Positions 24,271 through 32,265 of a stretch of 64,000 nt of DNA are shown here, in pieces. Each line of letters begins with the position of its first letter. Positions within the stretch are counted from its first letter, which is position 1. This stretch comes from JAGWAC01 sp038046265. GTDB taxonomy: Archaea; Nanobdellota; Nanobdellia; SCGC-AAA011-G17; JACPIM01. The notes under the pieces were generated by a model. The model searched no databases. It was not told the DNA's origin and saw only the letters and a list, made by a program, of their open reading frames with translations. A program made the translations under genes and the position numbers. The stretch covers positions 1 through 64,000 of the forward strand of contig JBBSWN010000010.1 in the NCBI GenBank assembly GCA_038046265.1, given 5' to 3'.

Positions 24271-26142
24271 TTAAAATTTAAATTCACTAGACAAATCTTT
24301 ACTAGTGAACCTTATTTCGCCTTTTTTCTTTTTGCCCTTTCCTTTTAATAGGAAGTAAGCTGCAACCACTACTGCCAAAATCAATAAGACTACTACGATA
24401 ACACCAGCTTTTCCTGGTTTTTCTGCTTCTGCAGGTGCTGATGGTTGAGTAGGTGTTTCTTCTACTTTTGGCGGTATTTTTACTGGCTTGATCATTACTT
24501 TAGCTTCTTCATCTTGTACTGATGTTAACTTTACTACAACATCATTGTCGCCATCGCCATCTAAATCTACTTCTCTTGACTCACCAACATTTAAGGTTAT
24601 GTCATTTGGTGTAGATTCAAGCCTTATTGTAGCACTTGTTGCTGTTACTTTAAGGAAAGTCAAAGTGTGTTGTGTTTCTCCATCTAATGTAAAGGTTGAA
24701 GATTCTCCTTGAAGACCAGAAACTTCTCCTTCTGGAGCTGATCCATCAACTGATCTGCTTAAATCAACTTCAGCTACTTTTTGTTCTTCTGCTTCTTCTT
24801 CAACTGAAACTCCTTCATCTCCTTCATAGAATGCTGTGAATTCTTTTTCAGAAGTTGTTGAGAACTGTACTGAGTCTTCAACACTACATTTTATCTTGTA
24901 TTTTCCTGCTTGACCTGTTTCTGTTGCCTTAAATTCAGGTTCAAATTTGAAACCACCTGACTGTGATTTTGTTATTGTTGCACCATTTGGTTTTGTAAGA
25001 GTTACTGTGAATATTACTTTTGATGTGTCATTTGTTTCACATGTTGCAGTAATTGTGTTTTCAACAGCTATTCTTGACTTACTAAGTGAAAGAACAGATC
25101 CTGGGGCTGTACCATCTAAAGTTATGTTGAAACCTCTTCCATTGTTTGATACATTTACTGTGTTGCCTGCTGAGTCATTTGCAACTATCATGAAGATAAT
25201 TGATCTACCCTCTGCAAGATCAGTTAAGCTGTCAACCATTCTTACTTCACCTGATCCATTAGCATCTTTTCCAGCAAATCTCAATGAACCGTTTAATATA
25301 GTGTCGTTATTGCTGGTGAAAGGCGAGTGCTGATTATTCATTGTCATGTTGTTTGGATTTGTTGATGACAGTGCACCAGTATCAGCTGCTAAAGGACTTC
25401 CATTGAACAACCAATATATTCTTGCTGAATATAAATGAGGTTCATCTACTGAAATTGAGACTTTTAGATTAGTTCCATTTCTTAAGTAAGCGTTATTACC
25501 AGTTGTTCCATTTAAGTCAACTAATACAACTGTGTTTGTACCATCAGATACATTCAAGGAACTTATTGAGAATACAGGCCTTGCTTTGTCAATGGTTATT
25601 GTTCTGTTAGCTGAGAAGTTTTTTCTGTGTTGCAGAGTGTAAGATGCATTAGATGTTGCATTTAAACCTGCTTGACAGGCAACGGTGTAGTTTCCGTCAG
25701 CTATAAGAAGATTTCCTGTGTTAGCTCCATTAGCATCATATGTTACTGTACTAGCATTAAATGCCTTGAATCTAATTCTTAGCAAATTAAGAGTGCCATT
25801 TTGCTCGAGAACATGTGTGTAGTTAAAAGGTGATGCTGAAGTGTTTGTTACATTCATTGAAATGTTGTTTGAGCCAGATGCAAATCCATGGAAATTATGG
25901 AATAAGGATATGTTAGCAATTCTCTGGCTAGAAGTAAATACTACTGCACTACAAGTAATATTCAGGTTTCTACCTGTTGTAATATTATAATTGCTGATGT
26001 TAACACCGCCAGATTGTATCTGCGCTACAGTAACTTCTATAGCTCCTTCTGTTGTTGGCGCTACAGCATTAACAAAAACAACGTATAAACTCAAAAGAAC
26101 TAATAAATTTATAAGATAAAAGATTAACCTCTTATTATTCAT
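24271..26142 (-). CDS. large surface protein with N-terminal signal and C-terminal membrane anchor
   Basis: 623 residues. The signal peptide (about 7-26) ends near NAVAPTTEG. The ectodomain is rich in NxS/NxT sequons and beta-strand patterns, with Ig-like repeats of the DxSxxR/SVDEPHLYSARIYW type. An acidic linker follows (EGDEGVSVEEEAEEQ), then a domain containing the Ca-binding-like DLDGDGDNDVVVKL. A Pro/Ala linker leads to a C-terminal helix (about 586-604) and a Lys-rich cytoplasmic tail. The ribosome site GAGAGGTGG precedes the ATG. I infer a single-pass glycosylated surface protein. The family is not named. Confidence 0.78.
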   Translation of the reverse strand: MNNKRLIFYLINLLVLLSLYVVFVNAVAPTTEGAIEVTVAQIQSGGVNISNYNITTGRNLNITCSAVVFTSSQRIANISLFHNFHGFASGSNNISMNVTNTSASPFNYTHVLEQNGTLNLLRIRFKAFNASTVTYDANGANTGNLLIADGNYTVACQAGLNATSNASYTLQHRKNFSANRTITIDKARPVFSISSLNVSDGTNTVVLVDLNGTTGNNAYLRNGTNLKVSISVDEPHLYSARIYWLFNGSPLAADTGALSSTNPNNMTMNNQHSPFTSNNDTILNGSLRFAGKDANGSGEVRMVDSLTDLAEGRSIIFMIVANDSAGNTVNVSNNGRGFNITLDGTAPGSVLSLSKSRIAVENTITATCETNDTSKVIFTVTLTKPNGATITKSQSGGFKFEPEFKATETGQAGKYKIKCSVEDSVQFSTTSEKEFTAFYEGDEGVSVEEEAEEQKVAEVDLSRSVDGSAPEGEVSGLQGESSTFTLDGETQHTLTFLKVTATSATIRLESTPNDITLNVGESREVDLDGDGDNDVVVKLTSVQDEEAKVMIKPVKIPPKVEETPTQPSAPAEAEKPGKAGVIVVVLLILAVVVAAYFLLKGKGKKKKGEIRFTSKDLSSEFKF

Positions 26143-26448
26143 TTATTGCCACCTCTCAATATTTGTTATTTATTCTCTTTTTTTATTTTTTTTGAATTCT
26201 TTAAATTGATATTTGTATATTTAAAGCTATAAACATAAAAGAACACATAGCTTATATATAAAGGTTTTGGTGATTTATATATTATATTCTTAAAATCTGT
26301 TTTTAATGCCTTTTCTGGCAAATTTACTGCATAATAAATAACTAAAATAAAAAGCAACACAAACTTTAATAATTGGAAAATAGTACAAACCTTTGTAAAT
26401 TTGTTATAATTATTAGTTAATGGTTAGTCATGTTTAAACAGTGCAAAG
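26143..26448. other. divergent intergenic region
   Basis: 306 bp between two divergent surface-related genes. It is very AT-rich with several possible TATA elements (for example TTTATATATTATATTC near 26275 and GTTATAATTATTAG near 26402). A 64-codon minus-strand frame here has a low-complexity, Lys/Asn/Ile-rich composition and no ribosome site. I see no gene. Confidence 0.5.
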
Positions 26449-27600
26449 ATGAAAAAAGGATATATTTTCTGGGGGTTTTTTATTATTTTGTTGTTAATAT
26501 TTTCGTTTTTTTATAATTTTGAGGATAATCCCAAAAATAGGGAATTTAATAAACCTGAAAAAGCCTTTATAAACAGTTTTTTTGCACTTAGATATAAATA
26601 CGAAAGTATAAAACCTGATTTTGATGTTAGCAGCATAAAAAATACAAAAGACAAGGAAAAATTTGACAAATCTTTGAAAAAAAAGCTTTTAGAATTATTG
26701 AATATGCCTTTTGATGAAGTTCCTGTTGATAAGCTTTTAAATACTTATACCACCATAGACAAAGGGACTTATACTGAAAATGCGCTTACTTTACATACTT
26801 CTGAATATTCTTTGGCATCAGCTTATCTTCTTATACCAAAGAATTTGAAAGAAAAGAATCCAGCTATAATAGCAATGCACCAGCATGGTGAAAATTATGA
26901 AAATGGAAAAGAGGAAGTTGTCGGCAATAAAGGAGAACCAGATTTAGCTTATGGAAAAGAGCTAGTTGAAAGAGGGTATGTTGTTTTTGCAATGGATGCT
27001 CCTTTATTTGGCGAGAGACTTAATTTTGGGGGGGGTTCTGGAGCTGTACAGGAAGTTAATGCTGCACAAGACTTATTTTTATTTGGACACCCGCCTTTAG
27101 GAGTTATAGTTCAAGAAGATTTAGTAAGTTTAGATTATTTATATTCTTTAGATTTTATTGACAAGGATAATATAGGGTGTATTGGGCATTCTTTTGGTGG
27201 TGTAAGGTGCATGTACTTGGCAGCTTTAGATGAAAGAATTAAAGTAACTGTTTTATCAAGTAGCGTAGCTAATATTAAAAAAGAACTAAGCAGCGGGGCA
27301 ACTCATACTTGGTTTTCAATTTTACCTGGAATAGCAAGAGTTACTGAAACTAGCGGCATTTTAGCTTTAATTTCTCCAAGACCTTTGATGATAGTTCACA
27401 CTGATAATGATCCAATTTTTCCATCTGATGAAACCCAACAAAACATAGATTCTGTTTATGGACTTTATGGTTTATTGGAAAAAAGAGAGAATTTTGATTA
27501 TTTTTTCATAAAAAATGAGAAGCATACATTTCCGAAAGAAGCTCATAACTTAGTTTATGAGTTTATGGACAAGCACCTTAAAAAACAGCTTTACACATAA
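26449..27600 (+). CDS. membrane-anchored alpha/beta hydrolase paralogue
   Basis: 383 residues. The N-terminal anchor (about 5-22) is followed by an alpha/beta-hydrolase fold with MHQHGE, GHSFGG (Ser nucleophile), HTDNDP (Asp) and EKHTFP (His). It is the fourth member of the family in this window (10395, 11561, 17377). The shared blocks CMYLAA-DERIK and LISPRPLMIV make orthology of fold secure. It lies between the surface protein and the tRNA-His/hisS locus. Probably an extracytoplasmic esterase, substrate unknown. Confidence 0.78.
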   Translation: MKKGYIFWGFFIILLLIFSFFYNFEDNPKNREFNKPEKAFINSFFALRYKYESIKPDFDVSSIKNTKDKEKFDKSLKKKLLELLNMPFDEVPVDKLLNTYTTIDKGTYTENALTLHTSEYSLASAYLLIPKNLKEKNPAIIAMHQHGENYENGKEEVVGNKGEPDLAYGKELVERGYVVFAMDAPLFGERLNFGGGSGAVQEVNAAQDLFLFGHPPLGVIVQEDLVSLDYLYSLDFIDKDNIGCIGHSFGGVRCMYLAALDERIKVTVLSSSVANIKKELSSGATHTWFSILPGIARVTETSGILALISPRPLMIVHTDNDPIFPSDETQQNIDSVYGLYGLLEKRENFDYFFIKNEKHTFPKEAHNLVYEFMDKHLKKQLYT

Positions 27601-27765
27601 TTAATAAAACAATAACTTTATAAGGTAAATTATTAGGTATATTTTATGGAAATGACAAGAGTTGATTGTATTCATTTGTAATCTTTTTTCTAGTTCAAAC
27701 TATAAACTTTTAAGTGTTATAAAGCAAATTTTTATTAAGGATTTAATTTCTTTTATTTCTAGAAT

Positions 27766-27881
27766 GGCGGTCGTAGTATACTGGCTTATTACAGCTGGCT
27801 GTGGCCCGGCTAAAGGGAGTTCGATAAAATCTTTTTGGGAAAAAGCTTTACCAAAAAATTACGAAAATCTCCCCGATCGCC
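27766..27881 (+). tRNA. tRNA-His(GUG) with a T-loop intron
   Basis: G-1 (27766) is encoded and pairs with C73 (27881), the identity pair of tRNA-His. The acceptor is GCGGTCG/CGATCGC, followed by T8 A9. The D stem is GTA/TAC with GG in the loop. The anticodon stem is GCTGG/CCGGC with loop CTGTGGC and anticodon GTG at 27801-27803. The T stem is GGGAG/CTCCC, interrupted by 27826-27867. Removal gives the 7-nt T loop TTCGATT and a 74-nt tRNA. No CCA is encoded. The gene lies directly upstream of hisS in the same direction. A TATA-like GTTATAAAG is near 27717. Confidence 0.9.
27826..27867 (+). other. tRNA-His intron (T loop, 59/60), repeat-bearing
   Basis: The central helix TTCG (27820-27823) / CGAA (27862-27865) has 3-nt bulges AT|A and AA|T, a strict bulge-helix-bulge. 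Of its 42 nt, 30 (27828-27857) match the dispersed repeat at 28 positions: CTTTTT-GGG-AAAAAG, then CTTTACCAAAAA. Confidence 0.88.
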
Positions 27882-27895
27882 CTAAGCTTTTCTTA

Positions 27896-27925
27896 AACCT
27901 TTTTAGGAAAAAGCTTTACCAAAAA
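27896..27925 (+). repeat. dispersed hairpin repeat, intergenic copy before hisS
   Basis: Identical over 30 bp to the coding copy at 13651-13680. It starts 14 bp after the tRNA-His 3' end and 71 bp before hisS. A degenerate partial copy may follow near 27948. Confidence 0.85.
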
Positions 27926-27993
27926 AGAGAAAACCTTGGAAAAGAAAACATTTTTAGGAAAAGTTTGAGTTACTATAATATAAGAGGTGGAAA

Positions 27994-29259
27994 ATGAAAT
28001 TAGAAAGAGCCAAGGGTGTCAGGGATTTTCTTCAAAGCGAGAAATTAAAGAGAAACCAGATTATGAATGTAATTAGAGAGGGTTTTGAGTTATATGGTTT
28101 TTTTGAAATAGAGACACCCATATTAGAAAGATATGATCTTTTATCTGCCAAGTATGCCGGGGGAGCTGAAATATTAAAAGAAACTTTCAAGTTAAAAGAC
28201 CAGGGAAACAGGGAATTAGCCTTAAGGTATGATTTAACAGTGCCTTTAGCAAGAGTTATAGGGATGAATCCCCAATTAAAAATGCCATTTAGAAGATATC
28301 AGATTGGGAAAGTTTTTAGGGACGGGCCAATTGGAACAGGAAGAGTGAGGGAGTTTTTTCAGTGCGATGCTGATATTATAGGGTGCGAGAGTGTTTTAGC
28401 TGAAGTTGAGCTTTTAAATTTGGCTAATTATGTTTATACAAAATTAGGATTTAAGTTTAAACTTAAAGTCAACGACAGGAAAATTTTAAATGCTATTTTA
28501 AAGAGTGCTGGGATATTGGAAAATGATTTTGAAAATGTTATTTTAAGCATAGATAAATTGTATAAAATTGGTGTTGAGGGAGTGAGCAAAGAACTTCTTG
28601 AGAAAAATGTAGATAAAAATGCTACTGAGAAAATAATTAAAATAATCTCTATAAAAGGAAACAACAAGGAAAAATTAAAAGAGATTGAGAAATTTATTCC
28701 AGAAGAAAGTCTGAAAGAAATAAATGAATTAATTAAGTATAATGTCAAGAATATTGAATTGGATTTTTCACTTGCAAGGGGATTCTCTTATTACACTGGA
28801 ATAATTTTTGAAATTGTTTTAAAGGACAACAAGTTAATCTGCTCTGTAGGAAGCGGGGGGAGATATGACAGTATGATAGGCAGTTTACTAGAAAATAAGA
28901 GAAGTTATCCTGCTGTTGGAATTTCTTTTGGGCTGGACAGAATTTATGATGCTCTTGAAGATAAAGAAGTCAAGAAAAGCTTGACACAGGTTTTTATTAT
29001 ATCTATTAATGAAGAAAAAAAAGCTATTGAATTGGGTGAAAATTTAAGAAGAAACAATTTTAAAACAGAATTAGATATAAAGAAAAGATCAATTTCCTCT
29101 AGCTTAGATTATGCTTCTAAAATGGAAATTCCATTTGTTGTTTTTTTAGGCAAGGAAGAAATGAAAAAAAACAAGGTAAAATTAAGGAACATGAAGAACG
29201 GGAAAGAGAAATTAATGAGTGTAAATCAGTTGTTTAGCACTTTAAAGGGGTTGAAGTAG
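27994..29259 (+). CDS. hisS: histidyl-tRNA synthetase
   Basis: 421 residues, the usual length. It is a class II synthetase. Motif 1 is in FELYGFFEIETPILERYDLL, motif 2 in FRRYQIGKVFRDGPIGTGRVREFFQCD, the histidine-specific ARGFSYYTGIIFEI is near 253-266, and motif 3 is GISFGLDRIYDAL. The C-terminal anticodon-binding domain starts around VFIISINEEKKA. It charges tRNA-His, whose gene lies 112 bp upstream in the same direction. The ribosome site AGAGGTGG precedes the ATG. Confidence 0.95.
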   Translation: MKLERAKGVRDFLQSEKLKRNQIMNVIREGFELYGFFEIETPILERYDLLSAKYAGGAEILKETFKLKDQGNRELALRYDLTVPLARVIGMNPQLKMPFRRYQIGKVFRDGPIGTGRVREFFQCDADIIGCESVLAEVELLNLANYVYTKLGFKFKLKVNDRKILNAILKSAGILENDFENVILSIDKLYKIGVEGVSKELLEKNVDKNATEKIIKIISIKGNNKEKLKEIEKFIPEESLKEINELIKYNVKNIELDFSLARGFSYYTGIIFEIVLKDNKLICSVGSGGRYDSMIGSLLENKRSYPAVGISFGLDRIYDALEDKEVKKSLTQVFIISINEEKKAIELGENLRRNNFKTELDIKKRSISSSLDYASKMEIPFVVFLGKEEMKKNKVKLRNMKNGKEKLMSVNQLFSTLKGLK

Positions 29260-29399
29260 AGCGTTCAGGACCGATAAGTTTATATATTGCTAGTTGAAAA
29301 AAGAACTGAAAAATGTTATCAAATAATGAAAAGAGAAAACTATTTCTGGTGAATTATTTTTACAATAATTTATTAGGGATAGGAAGGGAGGAATAAAAA

Positions 29400-29507
29400 A
29401 TGGTTGATGAAGAATTAAAGTTTATGGTGGATGAAGATGAAGATACAGGCGGGGACAGTGATGATGACGATGATGACGATGATGACTGGGAAGATGATGA
29501 AGAGTAA
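29400..29507 (+). CDS. 35-residue Asp/Glu-rich microprotein
   Basis: A 35-codon frame starts at 29400 with a very strong ribosome site (GGAAGGGAGGA, 6 nt upstream). The product begins MVDEELKFMVDEDEDTGG and has a run of nine Asp before WEDDEE. A TATA-like TTTATATATTGC lies near 29280, and a hairpin terminator directly follows. The clear signals on both sides support expression. Highly acidic small proteins can bind cations or basic proteins, but no function can be assigned. Confidence 0.6.
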   Translation: MVDEELKFMVDEDEDTGGDSDDDDDDDDDWEDDEE

Positions 29508-29530
29508 TTAGCTCTTCTTTTTTCTTTTTA
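29500..29530 (+). terminator. hairpin plus T-tract terminator
   Basis: GAAGAG-TAATTAG-CTCTTC followed by a T-rich run. The hairpin includes the stop codon of the acidic microprotein. Confidence 0.6.
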
Positions 29531-29593
29531 TTTTAAAATTCTTTTTCTATAGTTTAATTATTAATATAGTTCTATTAGAATTAGTTTAAAACC

Positions 29594-29664
29594 CTGGGAA
29601 GAAAAACTCCGAAGAGCTTTCTTCCTGGGAAAAAAGAGGTGATAGAGTTGGAAGGGGGCAACTA
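29594..29664 (+). ncRNA. possible structured RNA
   Basis: A 12-bp stem (29594-29605 with 29619-29630, two G-T pairs) encloses a second hairpin CTC-CGAA-GAG. After GAGGTGATAG a further stem AGTTG/CAACT (29647-29664) follows. The GC-rich, paired segment stands out from an AT-rich gap and ends just before the TATA element of scpA. No C/D or ACA boxes are complete, so the class is unknown. It could also be a leader or a chance structure. Confidence 0.35.
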
Positions 29665-29675
29665 ATATATAAATC
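29664..29675 (+). promoter_or_regulatory. TATA element of scpA
   Basis: TAATATATAAATC lies about 70 bp before the preferred start at 29745. Confidence 0.45.
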
Positions 29676-29744
29676 TTTCGGTTGTTTCTATTCTAAAATA
29701 GTAACAAATTAATAAATATGGGGTTTTGCTTGTTTTTATGTAAA

Positions 29745-30464
29745 ATGGAAGACAAGATATACAAGATGCTATTAGAGGAAAGTGAAATAACGTGGCAGTC
29801 TATTATATATGACTTAGTAAAGAAAGATCAGATTGATCCGTGGAACATTAACCTTTCTTTGCTGGCAAGCAAGTATAAAGAGAGAATTAAAGAACTTAAG
29901 CAGCATAATTTTTTTATTTCAGGAAAGGTAATTCTTGCTTCTGCTTTATTATTAAGGATAAAGTCACACAAATTTTTAACAGAGCATATACCTAATTTTG
30001 ACAATTTTTTATATCCGCCAGAAGATGCTGAGTTAAGCGAGTTACTTGAACAGGATAATAATTTTTACAAAGACCAAAAAATACCAGAGCTAATGATAAA
30101 GACGCCTGCTGAAAGAAAAAGAAAAATTACTATTAGTGAATTAATGAAGGCTTTGGAGCAGGCATTGGACATTGATTTCAGGAGAGAGGTAAAGAAAAGA
30201 GATTACGCTGTTTTTAGAAAAGTGGAACTGCCTAAAAATGTAATGGACATAAGTGAAGTAATAAAAAATATTTACAACAAGATAATGAGCTTTTTCAAGA
30301 GAAATGAGGAAGTGACGTTTACAAAATTAATTCCAAGCCAGAAAAAAGAAGACAAATTGTATACTTTTTTACCTTTGATATTTTTAGAGAGTGATGGCAA
30401 GATATTATTGGAACAGGAAAAAGCTTTTGGTGAAATAAAAGTTAAAATTCCCAAATCAAGCTAG
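29745..30464 (+). CDS. scpA: segregation and condensation protein A
   Basis: 239 residues from the ATG at 29745; an in-frame ATG at 29718 would add a Cys/Phe-rich extension unlike ScpA. The N terminus WQSIIYDLVKKDQIDPWNINLSLLASKY is the classic ScpA/Rec8-kleisin N-domain. The mid part has SGKVILASALLLRIKSH, and the C-terminal winged helix is around EEVTFTKLIP and FLPLIFLESDGKILLEQEKAFGEI. ScpA bridges SMC heads in chromosome condensation. No smc or scpB lies nearby. It is convergent with the minus-strand gene at 30482. Confidence 0.9.
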   Translation: MEDKIYKMLLEESEITWQSIIYDLVKKDQIDPWNINLSLLASKYKERIKELKQHNFFISGKVILASALLLRIKSHKFLTEHIPNFDNFLYPPEDAELSELLEQDNNFYKDQKIPELMIKTPAERKRKITISELMKALEQALDIDFRREVKKRDYAVFRKVELPKNVMDISEVIKNIYNKIMSFFKRNEEVTFTKLIPSQKKEDKLYTFLPLIFLESDGKILLEQEKAFGEIKVKIPKSS

Positions 30465-30481
30465 GTAATATGTTCCTACGC

Positions 30482-30730
30482 CTAAAAAAGCAAGGCCACT
30501 GCAAGATTGTAAATGCTTAATATTGAAACGTTATGATCTTCAATTTCTGAAACATCTGTTTCTGGTTCATTCCACATTGATCCTGTTCTTGAAAGGTAAT
30601 GCAACCAACCATATAAAGGAATAAAGTCAGTTTTTCTTAAGTCTCTAAGTTCAATTAGTTCATCTTCTAAATCCCAAACATCCATTTCATCTTCACTAGT
30701 TTTGCCAAAACTGTCTTCTAAATTTTTCAT
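30482..30730 (-). CDS. small acidic hypothetical protein
   Basis: 82 residues and very acidic in the first half (EDEMDVWDLEDELIEL). It then has a short aromatic segment (FIPLYGWLHYL) and a hydrophobic C-terminal end. No family is recognised. It lies between scpA (convergent) and the helical-protein pair upstream. The coding potential is moderate, based on composition and lack of overlap. Confidence 0.5.
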   Translation of the reverse strand: MKNLEDSFGKTSEDEMDVWDLEDELIELRDLRKTDFIPLYGWLHYLSRTGSMWNEPETDVSEIEDHNVSILSIYNLAVALLF

Positions 30731-30768
30731 ATTAAATTAATAATAAAATAAAGATTTGTTTAAAAAGT

Positions 30769-31230
30769 TTATTCTAAGGAATTAACACTACTGTCAAAAG
30801 CATTTTTATTGCCTTTGCAAAATTCTTCTATTAATTTAACAAAATTTTTGGATTTTTGGAAATATTCTTTTAAAGTGTCAATGTTAACGTCGCCTTCTTC
30901 TGTCATTAAAGTTACTCTCTTTCTGTATTCTTCCTTGCTGTCAAACTTGGCATTATAAACGCGCCTCAACAAGAAATAGAATTCTGCATACTCTTTTATT
31001 TTCGGGAGCTTTTCCAATAATTGCTCAAACCTCATTCTTGGAACATCTGAACTGTTTTTTATTTTCAGGTATTCAAGACCCTCCACTACTGCAAAATCCA
31101 TTGCCTTGATCAGTCTTTGGATTGTGTTTTTAATTACATCAGCTGTTTTAGTATATTTTAATGTAACATAAATAAGGTGATCTGCTCTTTTAAGCTCCTC
31201 TTCTGCGTTTTCTTCAAAATCTTCGAGCAT
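30769..31230 (-). CDS. all-helical hypothetical protein
   Basis: 153 residues, predicted almost entirely helical. The N-terminal EELKRADHLIYVTLKYTKTADVIKNTIQRLIKAMD resembles the N-terminal part of the upstream neighbour (ALKIADHLAYITYPLIMDNKLMLLIVENLYNSI). Both look like distant relatives with a HEPN-like or four-helix layout, but no HEPN catalytic motif is evident. It overlaps the upstream gene by 17 nt, so the two are coupled. Function unknown. Confidence 0.65.
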   Translation of the reverse strand: MLEDFEENAEEELKRADHLIYVTLKYTKTADVIKNTIQRLIKAMDFAVVEGLEYLKIKNSSDVPRMRFEQLLEKLPKIKEYAEFYFLLRRVYNAKFDSKEEYRKRVTLMTEEGDVNIDTLKEYFQKSKNFVKLIEEFCKGNKNAFDSSVNSLE

Positions 31231-31696
31231 TCTTTAATATTGAATCTGCTTTATTTACCAATATTTTGGTGGCATTTATGTAGTCTTTTACTTTTTTTAA
31301 GCTTAATGTTTTTGCTCTTGAGAAATCTTCTGTTATTATCACTAATTCTTTTTTCCTAAAAAGCTCCATATCAGAGGTTTTTCTTGATTCTGCTATTGCC
31401 TTTATGTCTTTAATCATGAATATTATTTCTGTGTTGATGTTGTATCTTCTGCAGAGCTCGTTTTTAAAGACTATTATTTTTTCTTCTGGATTTTCTGGAA
31501 CTGAAGGAATTCTTTTATAGTATTTATCATAGTTTAGCATAGAATCTATTGTTTTTATTATGGAATTATAGAGGTTTTCTACTATTAAAAGCATTAATTT
31601 ATTGTCCATTATTAATGGATATGTAATATAAGCTAGATGGTCTGCTATTTTCAGGGCTTTTTTAGCTTCTTCTAACTGAGTTTCAAATGGTTCCAT
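31214..31696 (-). CDS. all-helical hypothetical protein, paralogue
   Basis: 160 residues with mainly helical prediction. The start MEPFETQLEEAKKALKIADHLAYITYPL aligns with the second gene of the pair. The middle contains EKIIVFKNELCRRYNINTEIIFMIKDI and a basic C-terminal helix. It is divergent from secG, with only 75 bp between the starts, so the two promoters share that gap. Function unknown. Its position next to secG-nac may hint at a link with protein export, but this is context only. Confidence 0.63.
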   Translation of the reverse strand: MEPFETQLEEAKKALKIADHLAYITYPLIMDNKLMLLIVENLYNSIIKTIDSMLNYDKYYKRIPSVPENPEEKIIVFKNELCRRYNINTEIIFMIKDIKAIAESRKTSDMELFRKKELVIITEDFSRAKTLSLKKVKDYINATKILVNKADSILKNARRF

Positions 31697-31771
31697 ATGA
31701 AAAATTACAGTTGTCTTAGTATAAAAAAATTTAGCAAAAGCTTTTTATATGTCTGGTACAGTGTTTTTGGA

Positions 31772-31942
31772 ATGGCAGAAGACAACAAAGTGTATATTCC
31801 TGCATCAAGCGGGGGTGTAGTCACTTATTACAAGGATTCTGAGAGCAAGATAAAGATTGATCCTAATTATATTGTAGTGTTAATAGTTATAGTCCTTATA
31901 TTAGAATTTATTCTGCATCAAAGCAAGGTTTTCTTATCATGA
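31772..31942 (+). CDS. preprotein translocase subunit Sec61-beta/SecG
   Basis: 56 residues from the ATG at 31772; a longer in-frame start exists at 31697 but adds 25 residues not found in the family. MAEDNKVYIPASSGGVVTYYKDSESKIKIDPNYIVV has the archaeal Sec61-beta pattern: a P-S-S-G-G-V-x-x-Y-Y segment, then KIDP directly before the single membrane helix (about 37-51). It stabilises the SecYE channel at the cytoplasmic membrane. It overlaps the nac start by 4 nt. Confidence 0.9.
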   Translation: MAEDNKVYIPASSGGVVTYYKDSESKIKIDPNYIVVLIVIVLILEFILHQSKVFLS

Positions 31943-32265
31943 TGCCTAACGTTAATCCTAGGGAAATGGAAAAGATGATGAAAAAGCTAGGAATGAAGCA
32001 GGAAAATATTGATGCTGAGGAAGTTATTATTTCATGCAAGCATAAAAAAATCATTGTCAGAAATCCACAAGTTACAAAGATAAACATGATGGGGCAGGAA
32101 AGCTTGCAAATTACAGGGGACTTAGAAGAGCAGGAAATTCAAGGATTTAAAGATGAGGACATTCATATAGTAATGGAACAGACTGGGTGTACAAGGGAGA
32201 AAGCAAAAGAAGCTCTGGAAAAAGAGAAAGATATTGCTGCTGCTATTATTTATTTAAAAAGTTAG
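31939..32265 (+). CDS. nac: nascent polypeptide-associated complex protein
   Basis: 108 residues. The N-terminal MPNVNPREMEKMMKKLGMKQENIDAEEVII and the NAC domain (KKIIVRNPQVTKINMMGQESLQITGD) are diagnostic. The C-terminal UBA domain VMEQTGCTREKAKEALEKEKDIAAAIIYL completes the archaeal alpha-NAC architecture. It binds nascent chains at the ribosome exit. It is translationally coupled to secG, a sensible pairing. Its 3' end overlaps the convergent gene by 4 bp. The start may be either of two adjacent ATGs. Confidence 0.95.
   Translation: MMPNVNPREMEKMMKKLGMKQENIDAEEVIISCKHKKIIVRNPQVTKINMMGQESLQITGDLEEQEIQGFKDEDIHIVMEQTGCTREKAKEALEKEKDIAAAIIYLKS

Noticed and set aside
24947..25333. 128-codon frame antisense to the surface protein gene
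   Set aside because: The sense frame has signal, repeats and anchor, and the antisense frame shows nothing beyond composition.
26166..26360. 64-codon minus-strand reading frame
   Set aside because: AT-driven composition, no ribosome site, and it lies in the divergent promoter gap.
27662..27997. 111-codon plus-strand reading frame before hisS
   Set aside because: It runs straight through the tRNA-His gene, its intron and a repeat copy. It has no ribosome site, and its translation has no coherent pattern.
29594..29664. C/D-box sRNA at GTGATAG
   Set aside because: The C-box match is imperfect, and there is no CTGA D box at a suitable distance. It is left as an unclassified RNA candidate.
31697..31771. 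N-terminal extension of SecG
   Set aside because: The added 25 residues are absent from the family and would cover the promoter shared with the divergent gene.
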